Positions 28,361 through 37,758 are shown, counted from the first letter of the stretch. The stretch is DNA of 44,119 bases from a bacterium (GCA_021784535.1 JAJYHW010000085.1:1-44119); one strand, 5' to 3'. Translations and numbers: made by a program. The notes: generated by a model not told the origin, from the letters alone.

Positions 28361-30253
28361 TTACCAATCAGAAGACCGTTGCGTGATGAGATGTTCCGGT
28401 AGTTCCGTGACAAAACGTGAGACAGTATTGGCTGTCCGCTGTCCAAAAAAAAGCCTGCGTCTGGCATAGGTCAAGAAGAGTTTCTCCTTTGCCCTGGTCA
28501 TCCCCACATAGCAAAGCCGCCGTTCTTCTTCAAGTTCTGATCGATCCATAAGGGATCTTGCGTGTGGAAAAAGACCTTCTTCCATGCCTATGATAAAAAC
28601 GATGGGAAACTCAAGTCCTTTCGCGGCATGCAATGTCATAAGCGTTATGGCATTTTTCTTTTCACCGTTTCCCTGTTTGTCCGAGTGGTATTCCTGTTCG
28701 ACCAGTGAAACATTTTCAAGAAAATCCGTCAAATCAGGAAATGCAATAGCAACTGAACGGAGTTCTTTGATATTTTCCAGTCGCGTTCTGTCTTCTTCAA
28801 GCTTCTCATCGTAGAGTTCGAGATAATTTGTTGCTTTGATAATGCCATCAAGAAGGTCAATAGTTGTCATGCTGACCCTATCTTTTCCGGCAGGAAGGTT
28901 CCCGGCGCCTTTTGTATTTTCTGATTCCGGAGTCTTAGCCAGCTGGCGGATCTCCGAAATGACATTTTGTTGATATTCCAGAAATCTTTGCAGTCTCCCC
29001 TTGCCCAGCTTTTCGATTCTTTTGTATGAGATTGAATCTTTTGCATTGTTTATGACGCGCAAGTAGGCAAGAATGTCTTTAATCTCCTTTCTTTCGTAAA
29101 ATCTCGTGCCGCCGATAAGAAGATACGGCAAGCCATGATGAAGTAACGCTTCCTCGATGACACGGGATTGAGCATTGGTTCGATAGAGAACAGCGACTTG
29201 ATTGAGGCGTTTTAATCCAAGATTGGCGGCTGTTCTGATGATAAAATCCGCCTCATCCTGTTCGTTATCCGCTTCGTACAATTCGATTTCTTCACCATCG
29301 GGATTTTGGGTCCATAATTGCAGTATTGGATGGCTGGTATTTTTTGAAATAATCGTTGATGCGCCATCAAGGATTTTCTGCGTGGAACGATAATTTTGTG
29401 ACAATGAAAAGGTTTTTGTTCCATGAAAGTCATCTTTAAATCTGTTTAAGTTGCGGTAATCTGCTCCACGCCAGCTGTAAATACTCTGAGAGAAATCCCC
29501 AACCACACAAATATTCTGCAAGGCAGAATTTGCTCCGACTAAAAGTTTCGTTAAAACATATTGTGCTCTATTGGTGTCCTGGTATTCGTCAATCAGGATA
29601 TATTTGAAGGTCTCCTGATATTTCTTCAATACCTGATCGTGTTCGCGCAAAAGCTTGATTGTATGGAGAATCAGATCGTCAAAATCCAGCGCATCATTTT
29701 CCTTGAGGATTGTCTGATATATCGGATAAATTTTTGCAACAGTTTCCTGAAAATATCCTCTGGCAAAATTTTGATATTCAGTGGCGGTGATGATTTCATT
29801 TTTTGCTTGAGAAATTGTTGCGTGGACTGAATGGGGCTTAAAGTCTCTCGTTGAGATATCAAGCCGGCGCATGGCTTCCTTAATCGCATCGAGTTGATCT
29901 TGTGAATCATAAATAATAAAATTATGCGAGAAGCCAAGATGATGACTTTCTCGCCTGAGGATTTTGGCGCACATCGCATGGAACGTGGCGACGGTAGGAT
30001 TTGCTACATAAGGTTTGGGAGATAAGGAGTTAATAATTCTTCCTTTCATTTCGTTTGCGGCTTTATTGGTAAACGTTATACATAAAATGGTTGAAGGATC
30101 AATCCCTTTTTCCTCAATAAGATATTGCACTTTACGTGTAAGGACTCGGGTTTTCCCTGATCCTGCGCCGGCAAGAATAATCATCGGTCCATCAGTCGCG
30201 ATGACTGCTTTTTGTTGTTCGGCATTTAAATCCTTGAGTAAGTCTCCATTCAT
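28361..30253 (-). CDS. uvrD: UvrD/PcrA-type superfamily 1 DNA helicase
   Basis: 630 residues, shorter than the usual 720-750 because the C-terminal Tudor-like part is absent. Motifs: LNAEQQKAV (Q motif), GAGSGKT (29-35), ILIDEYQDTN, SQNYRST, MTLHAAKGLEFP and LCYVGMTRAK. It unwinds DNA 3'-5' in repair and replication. A short G+C-rich repeat-like insertion reading GAGNLPAGKD (near 28887-28910) lies in the 2B region. The ATG at 30253 follows TATTAT by 5 nt. Confidence 0.95.
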   Translation of the reverse strand: MNGDLLKDLNAEQQKAVIATDGPMIILAGAGSGKTRVLTRKVQYLIEEKGIDPSTILCITFTNKAANEMKGRIINSLSPKPYVANPTVATFHAMCAKILRRESHHLGFSHNFIIYDSQDQLDAIKEAMRRLDISTRDFKPHSVHATISQAKNEIITATEYQNFARGYFQETVAKIYPIYQTILKENDALDFDDLILHTIKLLREHDQVLKKYQETFKYILIDEYQDTNRAQYVLTKLLVGANSALQNICVVGDFSQSIYSWRGADYRNLNRFKDDFHGTKTFSLSQNYRSTQKILDGASTIISKNTSHPILQLWTQNPDGEEIELYEADNEQDEADFIIRTAANLGLKRLNQVAVLYRTNAQSRVIEEALLHHGLPYLLIGGTRFYERKEIKDILAYLRVINNAKDSISYKRIEKLGKGRLQRFLEYQQNVISEIRQLAKTPESENTKGAGNLPAGKDRVSMTTIDLLDGIIKATNYLELYDEKLEEDRTRLENIKELRSVAIAFPDLTDFLENVSLVEQEYHSDKQGNGEKKNAITLMTLHAAKGLEFPIVFIIGMEEGLFPHARSLMDRSELEEERRLCYVGMTRAKEKLFLTYARRRLFFGQRTANTVSRFVTELPEHLITQRSSDW

Positions 30254-30265
30254 AGAGTATAATAA

Positions 30266-30362
30266 TTAGATGTATGATGTAAGATTTATGATTTAAGAAA
30301 AGAAGTGAGGAATTATTGTTTAATAATTTATATCTTACATCTTAAATCTTATATCTTAAGAC
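30266..30362 (+). repeat. A+T-rich palindromic word repeat between uvrD and tpiA
   Basis: ATGATGTAAGATTTATGATT on the left and ATCTTACATCTTAAATCTTA on the right form an imperfect inverted repeat using the same words as 4769-4845. Confidence 0.75.
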
Positions 30363-30373
30363 AACACCCATTG

Positions 30374-30379
30374 TAGCAT
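30374..30379 (+). promoter_or_regulatory. -10 box of tpiA (leaderless type)
   Basis: TAGCAT, 8 nt before the ATG at 30388; no good -35. Confidence 0.45.
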
Positions 30380-30387
30380 ATTGCCAT

Positions 30388-31092
30388 ATGAAAAAACTTT
30401 TTATTGTCGGGAATTGGAAATCAAATAAAACAATTGCGGAAGCAAAAACATGGCTTCTTGAAATTTCCAATTTCCAATTTCCAATTTCTGATAAACGGGA
30501 AATTATCATTTGTCCGCCATTTTTGCTTATTCCTGAGATGAAAACGTTTATTGATGAGTACAAACTTCCCCTTAAGCTTGGCGTGCAGAATATTTCTCCG
30601 TTTGGCGAAGGAGCATATACCGGTGAGGTATCTGCCAGGACAGCGCAGGAATTTGTCACTCATGCATTAGTCGGACACTCGGAACGGAGACACTATTTTC
30701 ATGAGACCGATGAAGATGTCCTGGCAAAAATAAAACAGCTTTTGCGCTATGATTTAACTCCTGTTTTGTGTATCAGCGACATGAAACAATTGGCTTTTTA
30801 TTTAAAAGAAGATGATGTGATTACTGCCAATGCAGGGAAGATTATTTTTGTCTACGAACCGCCAGATGCGATCAGCGGCGGCGGAGCGTTTCATGCGATA
30901 GATTTAGATACTATTGATGCAAATACTGCTGAGATCAGTAAAATGATAGGCAAAGAAGTAGTTACTCTTTATGGCGGAAGTGTCAATCCAGAAAATGCTG
31001 CGTTGATTTTTGGCTTAGAACACGTTTCTGGAGGTCTACCCGGACAGGCAAGTTTGGATGCTGAAACATTTGCACAAATAATTCATGGATAA
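30388..31092 (+). CDS. tpiA: Triosephosphate isomerase
   Basis: 234 residues. It interconverts dihydroxyacetone phosphate and glyceraldehyde 3-phosphate. Asn9 and Lys11 (GNWKSN), His97 (GHSERR) and Glu157 (VYEP) are the active residues; GGSVNPENA binds phosphate. Loop 6 reads EPPDAISGGG instead of the bacterial EPVWAIGTG, and together with the short length it resembles archaeal enzymes. Residues 24-34 (LEISNFQFPIS) come from an ATTTCCA period-7 repeat (30461-30492) in frame. The LCP gene overlaps the last 8 nt. Confidence 0.93.
   Translation: MKKLFIVGNWKSNKTIAEAKTWLLEISNFQFPISDKREIIICPPFLLIPEMKTFIDEYKLPLKLGVQNISPFGEGAYTGEVSARTAQEFVTHALVGHSERRHYFHETDEDVLAKIKQLLRYDLTPVLCISDMKQLAFYLKEDDVITANAGKIIFVYEPPDAISGGGAFHAIDLDTIDANTAEISKMIGKEVVTLYGGSVNPENAALIFGLEHVSGGLPGQASLDAETFAQIIHG
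30461..30492 (+). repeat. Period-7 ATTTCCA repeat in frame in tpiA
   Basis: Four near-exact tandem units of AATTTCC lie in helix 1 of tpiA, read as ISNFQFPIS. The same word occurs in the femAB-like and FAD genes. Confidence 0.7.
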
Positions 31093-32290
31093 TAATATAT
31101 ATCGACCTCACACGCGTCTGCAACCGCACAGGCGAAAGTCTGTCCGCAGGCGGGCAATTAGTGCATTTTTGGTTGCTATTATTTTACTTTTTGGCGTACT
31201 ATTCTGGAAAAGCAGTGCTCTACTCTCGCTCGTGTGGAAAACTGGTCTTACACAGATTGCTCACCTGAACTCGCCTCCTCCAGAGCCAGTCAATATGCTT
31301 CTTTTAGGAGTTGGCGGAGGTACACATGCAGGACCTGATCTAACTGATACGATTATTTTTATGCACATAGATCCGGTGCATAAAAAAATATCTCTGGTTT
31401 CTCTTCCGCGTGATTTATGGATTCCTTCTATGAACGCGAAAGTAAATGCAACATATACTTTCGCAAATGAAAAAAATCCTGGGAGCGGACTCGCAACGAC
31501 AGAAAAAGCTATCGGAGATATTTTGGGACAACATATTAACTATGGTATCAAGATAGACTTTGGAGGATTTGTAAAGGCTGTCAATATTTTGGGCGGACTG
31601 GATATCAATGTTGCCAGAACATTTGATGATTATCAATATCCTCTTACAGGACAGGAGGATGCAACGTGCGGGTTAACGCAGGCACAAGTTGCCAGTGCTT
31701 CAGCTGCCATAGCGTCAGGGAGCGCTACAAATCTCCAGGAATTCCCTTGCAGATATAAGCATATTCATTTTAATAAAGGGCCGATGCATATGGACGGGGA
31801 GACAGCTTTGGAATACGTAAGATCACGACACGCAATCGGGATTGAGGGATCTGATTTTGCACGGTCACAGCGTCAGGAAAAGGTTATCAGCGCCATTAAG
31901 GCTAAATTATTTTCACTCGGAACGCTCTTTAATCCTGTTAAAATTATTGATTTGATTAACACACTACAGGGAAGTATTGTTACCGATATTACGCAAAACC
32001 AGTATAGTAATTTCATCCGTCTTGCGCAGGAAATGAAAGGAGCAAAGATATCAAGTTCGGTTATTGATACGGGCGATATGGAGCATGATAGATATGGCTT
32101 ACTTATTAACCCTCCTATCAGTGCAGCATATGGAGGACAATGGGTACTGGTTCCCAGAGCCGGTGCAAATGATTACTCACAAATTCAGCAGTACGTGGCA
32201 TGTGAAATTACTGTAGGAAATTGTATTGTTGAAAAATATGGTATTATTACTCCGACTCCGAAACCATCAAGGGCAGTAAAAGGTCAATAG
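31085..32290 (+). CDS. LytR-CpsA-Psr (LCP) family cell-wall glycopolymer transferase
   Basis: 401 residues. A basic N-terminus and one membrane helix (about 24-45) place the LCP domain (about 75-300) outside. Conserved blocks: LTDTIIFMHIDP, SLPRDLWIP, FGGFVKAVNILGG, and DGETALEYVRSRH followed by DFARSQRQEKV. LCP enzymes attach glycopolymers to peptidoglycan or protein. The gene overlaps tpiA by 8 nt, and its end overlaps the convergent DUF2298 gene by 7 nt. Confidence 0.94.
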   Translation: MDNNIYRPHTRLQPHRRKSVRRRAISAFLVAIILLFGVLFWKSSALLSLVWKTGLTQIAHLNSPPPEPVNMLLLGVGGGTHAGPDLTDTIIFMHIDPVHKKISLVSLPRDLWIPSMNAKVNATYTFANEKNPGSGLATTEKAIGDILGQHINYGIKIDFGGFVKAVNILGGLDINVARTFDDYQYPLTGQEDATCGLTQAQVASASAAIASGSATNLQEFPCRYKHIHFNKGPMHMDGETALEYVRSRHAIGIEGSDFARSQRQEKVISAIKAKLFSLGTLFNPVKIIDLINTLQGSIVTDITQNQYSNFIRLAQEMKGAKISSSVIDTGDMEHDRYGLLINPPISAAYGGQWVLVPRAGANDYSQIQQYVACEITVGNCIVEKYGIITPTPKPSRAVKGQ

Positions 32291-34488
32291 TTTATTTTAT
32301 ATATCCTCGTTATTCCGTGTTGATACACAATGTGCCCAAGTTTTGCAAATTTCTGTTCATCCAAATTCGGGTATTTTTGAAATTCAAGTGTGCCTACATA
32401 AACATAGCGAACGTGGTATTTGGCAAGAAGTGCTTTTGCCGTTTGCAGATTGGTTGTTTCATATATTGTTTTTACATCAATTATACGGGGTGCTGGAATA
32501 GAATAGCTTCCCCGCCAGAGCCATTCATGAACAGTCCAGCCAAGAACAGTCGGAAGTCCTGTATTTGCTGAAATTCTTGCATAGTCTGTATATGAATCTC
32601 CTTGCGCTTCCAGAATGACAGGCTGTCCTTTAATGTTTTTATTAAGCCATTTAATGGCTGCATAGTCGTCTGGGTACAGCGTCTTTAAATATTTGATACC
32701 GTTAAGTCCCTGATAATTTTTAAAATTATTATAATACGCGTTAACCGCAAGAAATGGATAGGTCATAACAAGAGAAACCAGAATGAAGGTGATGAATAAA
32801 AATATACTGGTAACAATTTTTCCTTTTATGCGTTGATATGGGAGATCAAGTGTGATTCTGACGATGACATAAGCACTGCTGATTGAAAGTAAAATAAATG
32901 CCTGGAAAACGAGTTTAAACATCGTATTTGCACGGTAATAGGTCAGATAAATATCTTTGAGATAAAAAAATTCAGGAACGAAAATCAAAAATGTCGCAAG
33001 AATCATCAGCAAGATAATAAAAATGTCAGTAATCATGCGTTTTTTTGAGCGCAGCAAGAAAAAAACAAAACTTATCATGAAGAAAAGAAAGAAGCCATAG
33101 AGCGTCAGTAGTTCCCACCAGTATGATCTTTGACAGTGATTTGGCTCAAACAGGAATGGTCCGATTCTTCCGATTTTTATTAAGAAATCAGGCGCGCAAA
33201 TGACGCCAATTCCGCGCGAATACACTGATGCATCAAAGAAAAAGTTATATGGTGTTGAAAAGAAGAATAAGCCTGCAGTTATAATAAGTAGTGAAAGAAA
33301 GAAGTCCCGTCCCCATGCGATGTACCACCTTGTTGCCTTTTTATATAAGAGTCTTCTTCTCCACTGAATATACAGGATTATCATCATTGCGAGAAGCCAA
33401 TAGATAGCGCCGTCCCACGCATTGGTCATATACATTATTGCAAGGAAAAAACCAATAATAAGCAAGGAAAGTGGAGGAATCTGGAAGGTTTGACCAATAT
33501 GTATCTTTTTTTCATTTTCTAAAGAAGTTTGCGTAAGAAGGAGAGCAAAAAGAAAAGCAATTGTTATGAGTACAAACGGAATATCCAGTACGTGTCCATG
33601 CAGGTCTGCCACTGTCCAGGAATAAATAGGGAATTCATGGATGGTATGGTAGATAAAACGGGTAGCATCAGGATACCAGTAATTATTGGGAAAAGTAAAT
33701 GGCCTGAACGGCAGCTGCCAGAGTGGAACGGGATGATTTGCGTTGTATGGTGCAAAAAATGCGTAAAGAATATGAAGGTTTCCAGCGAGAGTAACAAGGC
33801 AGGCAGTAAGTATTCCCGATCCGATAAGTTTTGTTTTTCCTAGTACCTTTGCACCGTTCAGGTGATAATATAGATTCGCACCGAGCGAGAATGTAAGAGA
33901 GAAGCATGTTGCGACAATTGTTGAAAGCATCAAGTTAAAAGTGATATAGGAAGGTAGATTTGATAGCTTGGTCAGCATAGCCGTTACCAGATGTCCAAAA
34001 TAATAATAATTGATAGTGTACGGAGTGAACCACATGTCTTTTGGAGGAAAATATTTTGAACGTAAGATTGAATTGACGAACCCGAAATCCATAAATTTTT
34101 CAAGGCCGTGGATAGCAGGATTGAATGAATGAATGTATGCCCAGATAAAAAGGACAGTTATAAATAAGAGCTCTTCAATTGCGAATATAAGCCAGAGCTT
34201 TTTGAGATAAAAAATAAATTCTCTTTTTTGCTTTGAAAGAAAAAAAAGAATGCATGCTAGAAGGATAGCTGTGATACTAATAGTCGGGACAGTGAATGGA
34301 GCAAGATGCAGTATCCCGAGAACAAAAACAGCATAAGCAACAAGCGATGCTCCAAGAATTCTGGAAAAAAGATATCCCTTATCAAAAAAAGGTGAAAAGA
34401 GCCGCATGGTGAAAGGCAAAAAAGCTGCCCCCAACAAAAAGAGCACAAGCCACCATTGTAAAATAGCGATACTGTCTGAAAAATACAT
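32284..34488 (-). CDS. DUF2298 (YYY) multi-span membrane protein
   Basis: 734 residues, with about 14 membrane segments. The family marker INYYYFGH is at about 163-170, together with GFVNSILRSKYFPPKDMW and the acidic WDGAIYW block. The C-terminal 150 residues form a soluble, outside domain (AAIKWLNKNIKGQPVILEAQGDSY, split). The topology is like that of GT39/PMT membrane glycosyltransferases, and such a role is probable but unproven. The HAD gene lies 30 nt upstream on the same strand. Confidence 0.88.
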   Translation of the reverse strand: MYFSDSIAILQWWLVLFLLGAAFLPFTMRLFSPFFDKGYLFSRILGASLVAYAVFVLGILHLAPFTVPTISITAILLACILFFLSKQKREFIFYLKKLWLIFAIEELLFITVLFIWAYIHSFNPAIHGLEKFMDFGFVNSILRSKYFPPKDMWFTPYTINYYYFGHLVTAMLTKLSNLPSYITFNLMLSTIVATCFSLTFSLGANLYYHLNGAKVLGKTKLIGSGILTACLVTLAGNLHILYAFFAPYNANHPVPLWQLPFRPFTFPNNYWYPDATRFIYHTIHEFPIYSWTVADLHGHVLDIPFVLITIAFLFALLLTQTSLENEKKIHIGQTFQIPPLSLLIIGFFLAIMYMTNAWDGAIYWLLAMMIILYIQWRRRLLYKKATRWYIAWGRDFFLSLLIITAGLFFFSTPYNFFFDASVYSRGIGVICAPDFLIKIGRIGPFLFEPNHCQRSYWWELLTLYGFFLFFMISFVFFLLRSKKRMITDIFIILLMILATFLIFVPEFFYLKDIYLTYYRANTMFKLVFQAFILLSISSAYVIVRITLDLPYQRIKGKIVTSIFLFITFILVSLVMTYPFLAVNAYYNNFKNYQGLNGIKYLKTLYPDDYAAIKWLNKNIKGQPVILEAQGDSYTDYARISANTGLPTVLGWTVHEWLWRGSYSIPAPRIIDVKTIYETTNLQTAKALLAKYHVRYVYVGTLEFQKYPNLDEQKFAKLGHIVYQHGITRIYKINY

Positions 34489-34518
34489 AATAAATAGTTT
34501 TGTTTTATCTCTCAGCTC

Positions 34519-35073
34519 TCAGCTTATAATTTTTTTAAAAATTTCTTCTAAATTTTTTGCTGCTGTAATATTATTATCAAATTTTACAGCTTTTGCGTGT
34601 TCATCAAGCCAGTAAAATGTTGTGTCAGGATTATGTTTCGCGACATACCGGACAAGAGAAAGATCGTCGTCGATAAAGATATCAAGGTTTAATTTTTGCA
34701 AAACGTTATTTTTGAATTCATGGGGTTGATCATTGTTATAATTAAAATAGAGTTTATCAAAAATTTCATCAAATTTGTATTTTTTGATAAGCCTTTGGGT
34801 TTCCGGCTCAAGAAATTTAAATCTGCTTGAGATAAGATATAACTTGTTTTCTTTATCATTCGCCAATCTTTGCAGAATCGCAAAATTATCTTTTATAGGC
34901 TGCCTAAGGATAGGGGTATGGAGGGCTTTTCTTAATAACTGTTCAGGGACGTGCGGAATACGGTAAAGCAAAACGCCGTTATCTCTTGCTTTGTAGAATT
35001 TGTTTATAACAGCGCTGGGGATAAAAGGCGGAGTGTTGATGAAAATTTTATCCAGATCAAAACCTATCTTCAT
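34519..35073 (-). CDS. HAD-superfamily hydrolase
   Basis: 184 residues. FDLDKIF (5-11) holds the nucleophile Asp6 and Asp8; LYLISSRFKF is motif II with Ser, and LDIFIDDDLSLV is motif IV. It resembles the 5'-nucleotidase (NT5C)-like and uncharacterised HAD groups. The substrate is unknown. Its ATG lies 22 nt from the divergent GT4 gene; both use overlapping -10 boxes. Confidence 0.82.
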   Translation of the reverse strand: MKIGFDLDKIFINTPPFIPSAVINKFYKARDNGVLLYRIPHVPEQLLRKALHTPILRQPIKDNFAILQRLANDKENKLYLISSRFKFLEPETQRLIKKYKFDEIFDKLYFNYNNDQPHEFKNNVLQKLNLDIFIDDDLSLVRYVAKHNPDTTFYWLDEHAKAVKFDNNITAAKNLEEIFKKIIS

Positions 35074-35079
35074 AAATGT

Positions 35080-35087
35080 ATTATACT
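35080..35087. promoter_or_regulatory. Overlapping divergent -10 boxes (HAD / GT4)
   Basis: Minus strand TATAAT (35085-35080) ends 6 nt before the HAD ATG; plus strand TATACT (35082-35087) ends 8 nt before the GT4 ATG. The two boxes share 4 bp in a 22-nt gap. Confidence 0.75.
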
Positions 35088-35095
35088 ATTCTAGC

Positions 35096-36229
35096 ATGAA
35101 ATTGTTGATAAGTCTTTCATACTATTCGCCGCATATCAGCGGTTTAACGCTTGCCTTACGGCATCTTGCTGAGTTACTACAGAGAAATGGCTATACAGTC
35201 ACGGTGTTGGCTGCTCAGCATAAGAAAAATTTGCCTGATGAAGAAAAAATAAATGAGGTGACAGTCGTGCGGGTTCCCTATTTTTTTCGGGTCAATAAAG
35301 GATTCTTTATGCCAGGTTTTTCTAAAACAGCATTTCGTTTGTTGCAAAAAAACGATGTCGTTTTACTTACGTTGCCGCAGGTGCAATCGTTGATCGTTGC
35401 GATTGTGGCAAAATTACTCAGGAAGAAAATTGTGTGTCTTTATATTTGCGAGGTGACGCTTTCAGGAGGATTTCTCGCGAAAATAGTAAATAGTATGATC
35501 AGGTTAATCAATAGAACAACATTGTTGCTTGCTGATCAGATCGTGACACTCACTGATGATTTTGCGGTACATACCGCTAATTTGAAAGAGCCAGAAAAAA
35601 AAGTGGCGGGTATTTATCCTGTTATTATCCCGCCGCGAATCATTCAGGCTGAAATTGACGCATTGCAAAAAAGAGTACTGCGTAAAAAATATTATATCGG
35701 TTATCTTGGGAGGATCGCGTCGGAGAAAGGGATTGTGCATCTTCTTGAAGCGATACCCTCTTTACAAAAAATATTGGGCACTGATTTTGCCGTTATTTTT
35801 GCCGGTCCAAAAAAAACTGTTGGAGAAGAACTATATCGGAAGAAAGTCGAAAGTTTGTTTAAAAAATATTCAAAGTTTGTTATTCAGCTTGGCGAGTTGT
35901 CTGATGCACAAGTAGGCGCTTTTTATTCATTGCTTGATGTCTTTGTATTGCCAAGTACCAATAATACTGAGGCATTTGGGATGGTGCAGGTTGAAGCAAT
36001 GTATTGCGGGACACCTGTTGTGACGACTGATCTTCCGGGAGTGCGGGTGCCGGTTCAGAAAACCGGTATGGGGGAAATTGTGCCACCCGGAAATGTTTCA
36101 GCGCTTGCCCAAGCGATTGAAAAAATTTTGAAAAACAAACGGCAGTATCGCAAACAACGTGAGCTGATAGAAGATATCTTTTCTGAGAAGAAAATAGTGC
36201 TCGCGTATCAGCGCTTGTTTACTGTTTGA
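35096..36229 (+). CDS. GT4-family glycosyltransferase
   Basis: 377 residues from ATG 35096, which has a -10 box 8 nt upstream; a longer frame starts inside the HAD gene at 35000. GT-B fold: N-terminal SYYSPHISGL, then IGYLGRIASEKGI and the retaining GT4 block EAFGMVQVEAMYCGTPVV. It transfers a sugar from an NDP-sugar to a glycan or lipid on the inside of the membrane. Its stop overlaps the convergent GT39-like gene by 11 nt. Confidence 0.93.
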   Translation: MKLLISLSYYSPHISGLTLALRHLAELLQRNGYTVTVLAAQHKKNLPDEEKINEVTVVRVPYFFRVNKGFFMPGFSKTAFRLLQKNDVVLLTLPQVQSLIVAIVAKLLRKKIVCLYICEVTLSGGFLAKIVNSMIRLINRTTLLLADQIVTLTDDFAVHTANLKEPEKKVAGIYPVIIPPRIIQAEIDALQKRVLRKKYYIGYLGRIASEKGIVHLLEAIPSLQKILGTDFAVIFAGPKKTVGEELYRKKVESLFKKYSKFVIQLGELSDAQVGAFYSLLDVFVLPSTNNTEAFGMVQVEAMYCGTPVVTTDLPGVRVPVQKTGMGEIVPPGNVSALAQAIEKILKNKRQYRKQRELIEDIFSEKKIVLAYQRLFTV

Positions 36230-37742
36230 TTTGCAATACCCTGGCAATGGTAAAAGAGCCTTTTTGTAAAAAATAAGCATTGAACTGCTTGTCGCATGCA
36301 GCGAGTCCAATAAGTGTTTGTTTATCTACGGGGCTTGTGATAAGAACAGCATGCGATATCGTTTTTACTGTATCACAGAGAAGAGTTGTCGTGGGCGGCG
36401 ACTGCAGGAAAAATACCGTATGTTTCTTGGTCATGCTGTCAATAATTGCCTGTTGCTCCGGTTGATGCCACTCGCTCCATCCCGATCCGATGACTACAAA
36501 TGTTGTTTGCGGCGGATAGCTGTCTATGGTATGAGCTATGATTTTTGCAAAAGGAGTATTCTGATCCGGAAGAAAATACGGATAAATAACGAAATATTTA
36601 TATAGATTTGCTGCTGTAATAATGAGTAACAAGTAGGTAATGCAAAGATAATAAAATATTTTTTGCAGCTTCTTGTTTTGGATGGTTTGAGAGAAAATAA
36701 AATGCCACGTTTGCGTTATGCCGTACCCTGTTGCGAGGTAAACAAACGGGATAACACCAATCATCCTGCCGATATTTGGTTGCGCAGTCGGGTTATGGAT
36801 ATCAAGCAGTGAAGGAATTTGGATAAGTATAAAAGGAAGAATAATAAATTCAAAATATTTCATTTGTTTTTTTTTGATGGAAGTTCGGATGAGGAGAAAA
36901 AAACCAATGAAAAAAAAGAGTGCCGATATGATATCCAGATGCGGAGATAAGGGAACGTTTAGCCTGAATCCCTGATCTCCTCGGAGAAAAAATGAGAAAA
37001 AGTTCGCGCTGATATTATGAATAAGATTGTGAATGATATTGCTTAGGGGTAAATTGTCTGATATCGCAAGTTTTTCTCCGAAATATGATTGATTGGTGAA
37101 AAAACCGGTTTTTTCTGTGGCGAAGCTATACAGTAATGGTATTGTTATAAGAAGCCCTAATAAAAGTATTTTATATCGTCTCCAGAAGACAAGCGGCATT
37201 CCCCAAAAACTTGCCTGTGCATACATGCCAAGCCCCAGGAATACTCCTGCTGCTATTTTTTTATTCTTTATTGCGAAAAGAAGTGTTATGGTTATAAATA
37301 ATGGAACGAGCATTCTCGCGTGAGGTTGTCGTGCGAATGTAATGCTCCAAAATGAAACCGCAGCCAAAAAACCGGAAATAACAGCTATTTCTTGCTTTTT
37401 GAAGAGTTCTTCAGCGAGTAAATAAAGAAATATAATGAAAAAAAGATAGACAAAAACAGAAGTAAGTTTTAATGTATAGAATGATAATCCCAAAAACCAG
37501 CTGACAAGAACAACAAGATAGGTGTAAATCGGGCCGTCGCCGCCGTAACGGTAATTATAGAAAAAAACACCGTGTTGCATTTGTTGAGCAAGATAATAAT
37601 GTGCGATTGCGTCTCCCCACATTTCACCCGGAAGCGTATTTAGTTGATAGAGTCCGATAAAAGCACCAATGAGTAAGATGCCAAAAAGTGTCCAATAAGT
37701 TTTTAGAATTTGTTTGCAGTGTGCCATTTTTGCTTTCGGCAT
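36219..37742 (-). CDS. GT39-like membrane glycosyltransferase
   Basis: 507 residues from ATG 37742, 16 nt after the stop of the upstream gene; the frame stays open far upstream but that part is the other gene. About 11 membrane segments. The first outer loop LNTLPGEMWGDAIAHYYLAQ (split; acidic Glu and Asp) fits ArnT/PMT-like GT-C enzymes that use polyprenyl-phosphate sugars. The C-terminal part is a small outside domain. It is the last of three such genes in a row. Confidence 0.85.
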   Translation of the reverse strand: MPKAKMAHCKQILKTYWTLFGILLIGAFIGLYQLNTLPGEMWGDAIAHYYLAQQMQHGVFFYNYRYGGDGPIYTYLVVLVSWFLGLSFYTLKLTSVFVYLFFIIFLYLLAEELFKKQEIAVISGFLAAVSFWSITFARQPHARMLVPLFITITLLFAIKNKKIAAGVFLGLGMYAQASFWGMPLVFWRRYKILLLGLLITIPLLYSFATEKTGFFTNQSYFGEKLAISDNLPLSNIIHNLIHNISANFFSFFLRGDQGFRLNVPLSPHLDIISALFFFIGFFLLIRTSIKKKQMKYFEFIILPFILIQIPSLLDIHNPTAQPNIGRMIGVIPFVYLATGYGITQTWHFIFSQTIQNKKLQKIFYYLCITYLLLIITAANLYKYFVIYPYFLPDQNTPFAKIIAHTIDSYPPQTTFVVIGSGWSEWHQPEQQAIIDSMTKKHTVFFLQSPPTTTLLCDTVKTISHAVLITSPVDKQTLIGLAACDKQFNAYFLQKGSFTIARVLQIKQ

Positions 37743-37758
37743 AAAAAATCTTTCTCTT

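Noticed and set aside
30266..30362. Tandem short words that could be taken for a CRISPR array
   Set aside because: Units are 7-8 nt, vary in sequence, and have no spacers of even length; they form one imperfect palindrome.
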